A DNA stretch of 21,123 nucleotides from a bacterium. GTDB taxonomy: Bacteria; Vulcanimicrobiota; CADAWZ01. Location of the stretch: assembly GCA_024409025.1 (NCBI GenBank), contig JAKSUM010000001.1, forward strand, positions 1 to 21,123, given 5' to 3'. A program made the translations under genes and the position numbers. Below the pieces are notes generated by a model, which did no database searches, was not told the DNA's origin, and worked only from the letters and a program-made list of their open reading frames with translations. This document shows, piece by piece, positions 15,718 to 21,123 of the stretch (position 1 is its first letter; each line of letters opens with the position of its first letter).

Positions 15718-16977
15718 TTAGAGAAGGCTGAAGGATTCCGAGAATTCGAATTCTTTTCTGAATTCGGCAGGCGTCATTTTAGCCATCCTTGCGAGTCTGC
15801 ATATTCTGAATTCGTCCGCAAAATCAGATTTATCAAGCATTGTCATATATTTTACTGCCGTTTTGAATGATAGCGATTCCGGATTAAGGTATCTCATTTT
15901 TATCCTGCCGCTTTCGGGATCTATAAGAGAGCTGATCTGAACGGAGGCTGTCTTGCCGTTTTCTATATATATCATGCCTCCTTCTCCGCCGTCAGACAGA
16001 TATTCGGCTGCGGCATATCCGAGATTTCTTCCGTATTCCACGTCGAACGGGCATGGATCCGCGCCTCTTATCTCGTACCCTATGCTTTTGCAGAGGATTG
16101 GTATCTCTATCTTCATTCTGCGGAGCTTTTTGATAACCTCGCTTTTCAGCATTCCGGCTATGTCAAATTGGGCAAGCCTTATGTTTCCGTATGAGTCCCT
16201 TTCGGCAGAAATCCCTATTCGGTCTTCGCACAGATGCAATAGCCCTTCGGCTACTACGGCGACGCCATATGAATATCCGCAGAATAGCCTTTTCAGGATA
16301 GAGCCTGCTATTATTTCGGCTGCCTGTGATATTACATTTTTGCTGTCCTTTGAGAATGCTTCCGGAACAAGAGTTACGGCAGCCTCTGCAGCCTTGCCTA
16401 TCCCCATTGCGATATGGCCTGTCTTCATTCCCATTGTTGTTGCTATAAACCAGCATCCGTCTGATGCCGCATCATTTATGAGCGTTTCTGCTATTTTAGC
16501 CCCTGCGCTCCTTGCCGTTTCAAATCCCAAAGTCTTTGTTCCCATTGGCAGAGGAAGATCGTTGTCTATTGTCTTAGGGATGAATGACGTGCAGAGCTTA
16601 GCATATCCCATCCTTTTGGCATAGTCGGCAAGCCTGCTGAGAGCGCTGGCGCTGTCATCTCCGCCTATTACGAGCATGAAGTCAACGTCATTAGCCGCAA
16701 GAACATCTGCAGTATTTCTTAATGCTTCCGCAGATGATGCCGGATTTGCTTTTGAGCTCCCTATAATGCATCCTCCCGTAAGATGTGCCTTGTGAAGTCC
16801 GAAGCCGGAAAGCGGGACGGCATTGAATTCTCCCTTCATGAGGCCTGAAAAGCCGTCCATTATGCCGATTGCCTCGGCACCGAGCGATGAAGCCCTTTCG
16901 GCTGCCGACAATACTGCGGCATTCATTCCCGGAGCAGGAGCTCCGCTTACAAGGATAGCAAATTTTCTGCCTTTCAT
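15718..16977 (-). CDS. pfp: Phosphofructokinase, pyrophosphate-dependent type by motif
   Basis: 419 aa. Phosphorylates fructose 6-phosphate; glycolysis, cytosol. Motifs in order: SGAPAPGMNAA (11-21), TGGCIIGSS, GGDDSAS (105-111), PKTIDND (134-140), TMGMKTGHIA (181-190) and GYEIRGADPCPFD. GGDD rather than GGDG, and PKTIDND rather than PGTIDND, are the marks of PPi-dependent enzymes. Two departures stand out: Ala in SGA where the family has SGG at the phosphate-binding loop, and Met in MGMK where MGR is usual. The SD is weak: AAAGGA lies about 13 bases before ATG on the minus strand. A possible minus promoter (TTGAAA, 17 bases, GAAAAT) lies around 17050-17079. Confidence 0.88.
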   Translation of the reverse strand: MKGRKFAILVSGAPAPGMNAAVLSAAERASSLGAEAIGIMDGFSGLMKGEFNAVPLSGFGLHKAHLTGGCIIGSSKANPASSAEALRNTADVLAANDVDFMLVIGGDDSASALSRLADYAKRMGYAKLCTSFIPKTIDNDLPLPMGTKTLGFETARSAGAKIAETLINDAASDGCWFIATTMGMKTGHIAMGIGKAAEAAVTLVPEAFSKDSKNVISQAAEIIAGSILKRLFCGYSYGVAVVAEGLLHLCEDRIGISAERDSYGNIRLAQFDIAGMLKSEVIKKLRRMKIEIPILCKSIGYEIRGADPCPFDVEYGRNLGYAAAEYLSDGGEGGMIYIENGKTASVQISSLIDPESGRIKMRYLNPESLSFKTAVKYMTMLDKSDFADEFRICRLARMAKMTPAEFRKEFEFSESFSLL

Positions 16978-17156
16978 ATATAAAAAACGATCCTTTCGTC
17001 TGCTGTATCTGGATTATTTCATCATTAGGCCCTTAAATCCCTTTGAGACTATTTTCTGAAGGAATAGGAAGCTTTTCAAAAGAATAATATCGGAAAAAAC
17101 ATTTTTTCTATTTCCTTCCAAAGATAAAATATTTAAGGGGCAGTCAGATTCTTTCC
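16978..17156. other. Divergent intergenic region, pfp / SPOR-like gene
   Basis: 179 AT-rich bases. An imperfect dyad GAAGGAATAG (17058-17067) / CTATTTCCTTC (17108-17118, one bulged base) surrounds a 40-base spacer, and CTTTT-C-AAAAG sits inside it. TAAAAT at 17125-17130 could be a weak -10 for the + gene. No RNA gene seen. Confidence 0.35.
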
Positions 17157-17738
17157 ATGAATATCCTCATATCCGTAAGACGCTTTCTTATAGCAATATT
17201 CGCTGTATGCCTTATTATAAATATAGGCTTTAATTTTTCTTCATGGATTTCAGGGCAGGCAATGAAGCCGTGCAAAGACGAAAAAGGGTCTCTTGTAATA
17301 TGCTCTTCCAGCAGAAAGGAGCTTGAAAGCCTTAGAAAAGAGCATTTCGATCCAGTAAAAATAAAGGCTTTCATACAGGAGGATGACAGCAGCTCTCCTG
17401 ATTCCTATTCGGTATATGCGGAGATGACTCCAAAGAGCCTTAAATATGCGTCCTCCTATCTTGATTCCAATAAGATTCCGTATAAAAAAATATCATCTCA
17501 AGGCAAGAAGATTTTTGTCAGACTTGGAAATTCTGCGCCTGTCAGAAAGGATGCCGACATTCTTGCCGAGAGGATAAATTCCGATACAGGTATAAGGACT
17601 TTTATCAAGGCTGACAGGAATGAAGCTTCATTCTGCCTGATTGTTGAAAATATAGATTACGGCAGGGCCGAGGGTATTATTGATTCATTTGATAAAAATA
17701 TTAATGCCAAGTGGGTAAAAAGCAAACAGTGCCGCTGA
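17157..17738 (+). CDS. Small membrane-anchored protein with SPOR-like domain
   Basis: 193 aa. No good SD is close to the ATG (AAGGGG is about 16 bases away), so the start is moderately certain. One N-terminal TM helix (~7-27), then a polar extracytoplasmic part. Residues ~80-190 show two or so repeats of a pattern (VYAEMTPKSLKYASSYLDSNKIPY, KKIFVRLGNSAPVRKDADILAERINSDTG) that resembles SPOR domains, which bind glycan strands stripped of stem peptides. The assignment is by pattern, not certain. It has 2 Cys in the segment after the TM (KPCKDEKGSLVIC). It precedes rho but is separated from it by rho's own promoter. Confidence 0.6.
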   Translation: MNILISVRRFLIAIFAVCLIINIGFNFSSWISGQAMKPCKDEKGSLVICSSSRKELESLRKEHFDPVKIKAFIQEDDSSSPDSYSVYAEMTPKSLKYASSYLDSNKIPYKKISSQGKKIFVRLGNSAPVRKDADILAERINSDTGIRTFIKADRNEASFCLIVENIDYGRAEGIIDSFDKNINAKWVKSKQCR

Positions 17739-17804
17739 CACATTTGTCTGTTCTGCCGTCTCCCATACTGTTCATGCCGATCCTGAAAATAAAAATCCAG
17801 TATT

Positions 17805-17813
17805 TGATATAAT
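17805..17813 (+). promoter_or_regulatory. Extended -10 promoter of rho
   Basis: TGATATAAT, with a weak -35 (TGAAAA at 17784-17789, 18-base spacer). Start predicted near 17820, giving a leader of about 98 bases before the rho TTG. Confidence 0.65.
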
Positions 17814-17826
17814 AAATTGAATATAC

Positions 17827-17845
17827 GGCCATTGAATTAATGGCC
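17827..17845 (+). promoter_or_regulatory. rho leader hairpin 1
   Basis: Perfect 7-bp stem GGCCATT / AATGGCC with GAATT loop, beginning about 7 bases from the predicted transcript 5' end. It is followed by TGTTTCAT, too poor in T for a standard terminator. May protect the 5' end or take part in leader folding. Confidence 0.55.
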
Positions 17846-17881
17846 TGTTTCATATTGCTTAAATTTAAGAAAAGAGGTGAA

Positions 17882-17917
17882 ATGCCTTCCGGACTTGTTC
17901 CGGAAGACGCTTTATAA
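17882..17917 (+). CDS. Putative 11-codon rho leader peptide
   Basis: ATG to TAA encoding MPSGLVPEDAL, preceded by GAGGTGA (17874-17880), the best SD anywhere near rho. Its TAA is immediately followed in the same frame by the rho TTG. E. coli rho also has a leader ORF (rhoL) in an autoregulated leader; this one is shorter and unrelated in sequence. Expression is inferred. Confidence 0.55.
   Translation: MPSGLVPEDAL
17886..17906 (+). promoter_or_regulatory. rho leader hairpin 2, over the leader peptide and the SD-like site of rho
   Basis: Perfect 8-bp stem CTTCCGGA / TCCGGAAG with CTTGT loop. The 3' arm contains GGAAG, the only SD-like sequence near the rho TTG at 17918 (11 bases). Translation of the leader peptide would melt it. 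Confidence 0.6.
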
Positions 17918-19201
17918 TTGGACAATATCGCAGATCTTGAAAGCATGACCCGCCCGGAGCTTCTGGAGGCTGCCAGAGCTATCGGGCTTATAGGTCTTCA
18001 GAAGCTGAAAAAGCATGAGATTGTATATAGAATACTCGAGGAGAAGGCCGAGCAGCAGGGCCTTATTTTTGCAGCCGGAATACTTGAAGTTATGCCTGAC
18101 GGATACGGCTTTATGAGGGGAAAGAGGTATCTCCCAGGGTATGATGATATATATGTGTCTCAGTCGCAGATTAAGCGCTTCGATTTGAGGACGGGTGATG
18201 TCATAGCCGGACAGGTAAGGCCGCCCAAGGCTTCTCTTGGTGAGAAAAATTATGCTCTCTTGAAGGTTCAGGGAGTCAATTCAATGAATCCTGAGGATGC
18301 AAGGAAAAGGCCCCGATTCAATGACCTTACACCAATATTTCCGGATGAGAAGCTTGTGCTTGAGACCTCCGGAGGCGATATAGCGCCAAGGATAATAGAT
18401 ATTCTATGCCCTATAGGAAAGGGGCAGAGGGGACTGATTGTTGCCCCTCCAAAGGCTGGAAAGACCACGATCCTGAAGCAGATTGCAAATGGAATAACGA
18501 AGAATTATCCTGATATAGAGCTTATAGCCCTTCTTATTGACGAGAGACCCGAAGAGGTGACGGATATGGAGAGATCCATACAGGGTGAGGTCGTAAGCTC
18601 GACTTTTGACGAACCTCCGGAACATCATGCTATGGTTTCAGAGCTCGTTATTGAAAAGGCCAAGAGGCTTGTGGAATCTGGCAAGGATGTGGTCATTATG
18701 CTTGACAGCATAACGAGGCTTGCAAGGGCGTATAATCAGGTTACTCCTCCTACAGGAAGAACGCTCTCCGGAGGCCTTGACACGTCTGCTCTGAGAATGC
18801 CGAAGAGATTCCTCGGGACTGCAAGAAATGTCGAGTTCGGAGGAAGCCTTACCATAATAGCGACAGCCCTTATCGAGACGGGATCCAAGATGGATGATGT
18901 TATTTTTGAGGAGTTTAAGGCCACCGGAAATATGGAGCTGGACCTCTCAAGAAGGCTGTCTGAAAGAAGGATATTTCCCGCTGTCGACATTAAAAAATCC
19001 GGAACAAGGCATGAGGAGCTTCTGCTCGGCGAAAAAGATCTCAAGACTTCATGGCTTATAAGAAGGGCTCTCGAGATGCTTGGACAGGACGATATGTCCG
19101 AACAGCTTATAGAACAGATTAAGAAGACAAAGTCAAACAGGGAATTCCTTGATTCATTTGTCAAGGATGCCTCTTCAAGAAAGGCTGGAGAAAAGCAATG
19201 A
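17918..19201 (+). CDS. rho: Transcription termination factor Rho
   Basis: 427 aa, typical full length. Hexameric RNA-dependent ATPase that ends transcription. Residues 1-48 are the N-terminal helical domain and ~50-125 the RNA-binding cold-shock domain (ILEVMPDGYGFMRG, DDIYVSQSQIKRFDLRTGD, GQVRPPK). The ATPase core has Walker A PKAGKT (178-183), LLIDERPEEV (206-214), STFDEPPEHH, Walker B VIMLDSITRLARAYN, and LSGGLD (Q-loop); the R-loop area is EFKATGNMEL. NVEFGGS has Phe where NVEEGGS or NIEEGGS is usual. There is no insertion in the N-terminal part, unlike Rho of actinobacteria. The TTG start directly follows the leader TAA; the next in-frame ATG (17945) has no SD. The stop overlaps the next ATG (ATGA). 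Confidence 0.97.
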   Translation: MDNIADLESMTRPELLEAARAIGLIGLQKLKKHEIVYRILEEKAEQQGLIFAAGILEVMPDGYGFMRGKRYLPGYDDIYVSQSQIKRFDLRTGDVIAGQVRPPKASLGEKNYALLKVQGVNSMNPEDARKRPRFNDLTPIFPDEKLVLETSGGDIAPRIIDILCPIGKGQRGLIVAPPKAGKTTILKQIANGITKNYPDIELIALLIDERPEEVTDMERSIQGEVVSSTFDEPPEHHAMVSELVIEKAKRLVESGKDVVIMLDSITRLARAYNQVTPPTGRTLSGGLDTSALRMPKRFLGTARNVEFGGSLTIIATALIETGSKMDDVIFEEFKATGNMELDLSRRLSERRIFPAVDIKKSGTRHEELLLGEKDLKTSWLIRRALEMLGQDDMSEQLIEQIKKTKSNREFLDSFVKDASSRKAGEKQ

Positions 19202-19488
19202 AAAAATTTTATTCTCTCGAATCCACATATGAAGGAGAGATATCCGAGAATACCGATTACGGCGCTCTCGGATGCTGCGGCAGAGACAAGCTCCGCGAGC
19301 CTGAGGAGAAGGAGATGATTCCTCTTCCGTACGGATCGGAAATACATTTCCTCCCAGGAAGGGATCCTATAGGCATTAGGACGGGCAACCGCGAAAGATG
19401 GTTTCAGAGCGGAGAAGGTATGCGCCGTTGCATGCGTTACCCCTCCAGGCTATACACGCACCATGCTTCCTGCCTATCATGTCAATAA
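19198..19488 (+). pseudogene. N-terminal piece of the frameshifted radical SAM gene
   Basis: The ATG overlaps the rho stop (ATGA), so translation is coupled to rho. The first ~60 residues (ending LPYGSEIHFLPGRDPIGI, to about 19377) look like genuine protein and carry a CC pair (GCCGRD). The frame then turns into arginine-rich sequence (GNRERWFQSGEGMRRCMRY) unlike the rest and stops at 19488. The neighbouring frame from about 19375 reads RATAKDGFRAEKVCAVACV then TPPGYTRTMLPAYH and joins the gene at 19463. One surplus base near 19372-19385 explains the break. See the next feature and the finding. Confidence 0.7.
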
Positions 19489-20446
19489 GGCCGGAGATTT
19501 CCCTTTCTTCGGATATACAATGGGAGCATTCCATGAGGGAGAGCTCTGGATTGCGGCTGTTCAAACCGATTCTTCACTCCGCTGGGATCCTTCCCAGTAC
19601 AACAGCCCTGATCTTGAGACTAAGATTAAGAAGAAACTGAAAAAATTCAAAAATAACAGGCTTCTTCCACATATAGCAAAATGCGCTCTGGAATACGGTT
19701 GCTGGAATGCGCAGAATATTTTTTACGAGAGATGGGAGGGCGGAATTCCCGTTTCAGTGGGATGCAATGCGGACTGTCTCGGATGCATATCCAAAAAGAG
19801 AAAATCAAAGGTGCAGTCCCCTCAGTCAAGGATAAAATTTGTTCCTACGCCTGACGAGATATGCGAAATAGCCATACCCCATCTTCAGATGGGAAGAGCG
19901 ATAATAAGCTTCGGACAGGGGTGCGAGGGAGAGCCTCTTACCCAGTGCGACGTTATTGCCGAGTCCATAAGGAGAATGAGGGCTGAGACTGATTCCGGCA
20001 CTATCCATATCAATACAAATGGTGCGGAGACCCACAGGGCAGTCAAGGTAATTGAGGCTGGGCTTGACAGCATAAGGGTAAGCATGAATTCTGCAGTCAG
20101 GGACACATACAATTCCTATTTCTCTCTTGGAGCAGGCACCTTTGAGGGGGCTAAGGAGACTGTTAAGGCTGCAAAGGAGCATGGTCTGTTTGTTAGTATA
20201 AACTATCTTGTAATGCCCGGAGTAAATGATAATGAGTATGAGGCCGAAGCGTTTATAAAGTTCCTTCAGGAGTACAGGCCGGACATGGTTCAGACAAGAA
20301 ACCTCAACATAGATCCCGAGATGTATTTCCGGACAATGCCTACTCTTAAGGGCAAGGCAATTGGTATTTACAATCTTATTGAGAGAATAAGGGAGGCATG
20401 TCCCGGCATAATAATAGGAAACTTCAACAGGGCCGTCAGGGATTAG
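19463..20446 (+). CDS. Radical SAM protein (catalytic part of a frameshifted gene)
   Basis: 327 aa from the internal ATG; the real protein probably starts at 19198 and would be 415 aa if one base were removed. The [4Fe-4S] motif CNADCLGC (C101, C105, C108) is the CxxxCxxC of the radical SAM superfamily. It is followed by the barrel elements ISFGQGCEGEPLTQ, TIHINTNGAETHRAVKVIEAG, SIRVSMNSAVRDTYN and INYLVMPGVND. The N-terminal part (HIAKCALEYGCWNAQNIFYERWEGG) is specific to a subfamily I remember only as uncharacterised radical SAM proteins, so the reaction is unknown. The region downstream of the break shows no further damage. Cotranscribed with rho. Confidence 0.85.
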   Translation: MLPAYHVNKAGDFPFFGYTMGAFHEGELWIAAVQTDSSLRWDPSQYNSPDLETKIKKKLKKFKNNRLLPHIAKCALEYGCWNAQNIFYERWEGGIPVSVGCNADCLGCISKKRKSKVQSPQSRIKFVPTPDEICEIAIPHLQMGRAIISFGQGCEGEPLTQCDVIAESIRRMRAETDSGTIHINTNGAETHRAVKVIEAGLDSIRVSMNSAVRDTYNSYFSLGAGTFEGAKETVKAAKEHGLFVSINYLVMPGVNDNEYEAEAFIKFLQEYRPDMVQTRNLNIDPEMYFRTMPTLKGKAIGIYNLIERIREACPGIIIGNFNRAVRD

Positions 20447-20480
20447 CCTGTCAATTGTAAAAAATCCATATTTCATTCTA

Positions 20481-20503
20481 TTTTTACCTGATTACTGTAA
20501 AAA
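20481..20503. promoter_or_regulatory. Dyad overlapping the -35 of the 20594 gene
   Basis: TTTTTAC - 9 bases - GTAAAAA, with a further GTAAAAAA at 20457-20464. The right arm covers the -35 position (TGTAAA, 20496-20501), where an operator would act. AT-rich, so chance is possible. Confidence 0.3.
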
Positions 20504-20515
20504 TAACAAAACATG

Positions 20516-20524
20516 TGATATAAT
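20516..20524 (+). promoter_or_regulatory. Extended -10 promoter of the Gln/Ala-rich gene
   Basis: TGATATAAT with TGTAAA 17 bases upstream. Start predicted near 20531. The remainder of the 147-base gap after the radical SAM gene contains no terminator that I can see. Confidence 0.65.
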
Positions 20525-20528
20525 AGAC

Positions 20529-20548
20529 AAATAGAGACTTCTCTATTT
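20529..20548 (+). promoter_or_regulatory. 5'-terminal mRNA stem-loop
   Basis: Perfect 8-bp stem AAATAGAG / CTCTATTT with ACTT loop starting within a couple of bases of the predicted transcript start. Such 5' stem-loops stabilise mRNA (as in E. coli ompA); role here inferred. Confidence 0.5.
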
Positions 20549-20593
20549 CGGCTGCGACAAGCTGTAATTAAAATTATGAAAGGGGATATTTAA

Positions 20594-21123
20594 ATGGCAG
20601 ATTCAATCGGAGCAATAGGTTCAGGCAATTCTTTAATGTCTCAGGCAATGGGACAGTTCGGATCAATGCATGATATGTCATCTGTCGGACAGGCAGCAGG
20701 CCTTGAAAAGACCCAGTCAGCCCAGCCTTCTGAAGACGCCTCCAAGATTGGTGCTGAGGCAAATGCTATAAACGAGACGGACAAGACGGAAATTTCCGAG
20801 GAAGCTCAGGAGGAAGCCGGAGCTGCCAATGCGGCCCAGCAGGCAGCAGGACAGGGACAGCAGGTGGATATGACCCAGCAGATCAAGGATGCGGTTCAGA
20901 GAGTGGTTGATGAGGCTAAGGGCGCATCTTCCGTTGCTAATGCCTCCCAGGCTGCTCAGAACGGGCATGGAACTCAGGGTGCTCAGGCAGCCTCCCCTGT
21001 AGATCAGCTTAAAGAGATGATGAATGCCGCTCAGAAGAACGGGGTACGGATTGATGAATCAGTCTCAAGCGCAGCCCAGTCTGCTATAGACGGTGACGTA
21101 AACAAGGCGGATCAGATTATAAA
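20594..21123 (+). CDS. Gln/Ala-rich protein, partial (runs off right edge)
   Basis: 176 complete codons with no stop before the edge. AAAGGGG is 8 bases before ATG and a good promoter lies upstream, so it is a real gene. The protein begins MADSIGAIGSGNSLMSQAMG and has no signal peptide, TM helix or Cys in the visible part. It is rich in Ala, Gln, Glu, Ser and Asp. Segments such as EISEEAQEEAGAANAAQQA, IKDAVQRVVDEAKG and PVDQLKEMMNAAQKNGVRI look like amphipathic helices joined by flexible linkers. I do not recognise it. The N-terminus loosely recalls helical secreted or flagellar-type substrates, but that is only an impression. Confidence 0.8.
   Translation, partial: MADSIGAIGSGNSLMSQAMGQFGSMHDMSSVGQAAGLEKTQSAQPSEDASKIGAEANAINETDKTEISEEAQEEAGAANAAQQAAGQGQQVDMTQQIKDAVQRVVDEAKGASSVANASQAAQNGHGTQGAQAASPVDQLKEMMNAAQKNGVRIDESVSSAAQSAIDGDVNKADQII

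Noticed and set aside
15953..16624. Long open frame on the + strand opposite pfp (223 codons), and similar long antisense frames within mfd and rho.
   Set aside because: They lie wholly inside strongly recognised genes, have low-complexity Ser/Ile/Pro composition typical of antisense frames, and have no SD or family motifs.
17827..17906. rho leader hairpins considered as intrinsic terminators or a known riboswitch.
   Set aside because: Neither stem is followed by a run of T, and no known riboswitch core is recognisable.
20481..20503. LexA-type (CTG...CAG) operator near 20490.
   Set aside because: CTGTAAAAATAAC lacks the right half-site; only the TTTTTAC/GTAAAAA dyad is supported.

Overview
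The window reads as ordinary chromosome from a diderm bacterium. The evidence is several Sec-exported proteins with signal-peptidase-I type leaders and no lipobox (including an ABC-type solute-binding protein), a periplasmic lytic transglycosylase, housekeeping mfd, rho and a pyrophosphate-type phosphofructokinase, and no phage or insertion-sequence genes. Arg is written mainly AGA/AGG and Ile often ATA, uniformly across the window, so there is no sign of recent transfer. The exact phylum cannot be fixed from sequence alone; an uncultured or candidate-phylum bacterium is plausible (low confidence).

Layout. Bases 3-2558 (+) hold an mfd gene cut by the left edge, whose Walker A lysine is replaced by asparagine. 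Bases 2614-5766 (+) are a three-gene exported-protein operon: two paralogous 'copper-amine-oxidase-like N domain + C-terminal beta domain' proteins flanking an orphan solute-binding protein. It is closed by a bidirectional terminator at 5774-5800. Bases 5808-9354 (-) encode a secreted TIM-barrel-like protein, a lytic transglycosylase and a membrane SpoIIE/PP2C phosphatase. Divergent from these, 9544-15717 (+) carries a His/Gly/Pro-rich small protein with its own promoter and terminator, a membrane zinc-ribbon protein, a Ser/Thr kinase with a transmembrane helix and C-terminal OB-fold-like domain, a DUF58 protein and a TgpA-like transglutaminase. Tail-to-tail with the latter, with no intergenic base, is pfp (15718-16977, -). 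Then come a small SPOR-like membrane protein (17157-17738, +), rho with an elaborate leader (17808-19201, +), a translationally coupled but frameshifted radical SAM gene (19198-20446, +) and a Gln/Ala-rich ORF that runs off the right edge (20594-21123, +).

How the parts may work together. The phosphatase and kinase are a natural phospho-signalling pair across a divergent promoter region, and the DUF58 and transglutaminase genes lie directly downstream of the kinase, overlapping or nearly so. This suggests an envelope-sensing or envelope-remodelling module (inference). rho has a short leader peptide whose stop codon is immediately followed by rho's TTG start, plus two perfect hairpins, which looks like an autoregulatory leader. 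Four promoters share an extended -10 of the form TGNTATAAT.

The points most worth a second look are the Mfd Walker A Lys-to-Asn change with other motif departures, the rho leader, the kinase-TM-OB architecture and its cluster, and the +1-type frameshift in the radical SAM gene. The first and last could also be assembly errors.
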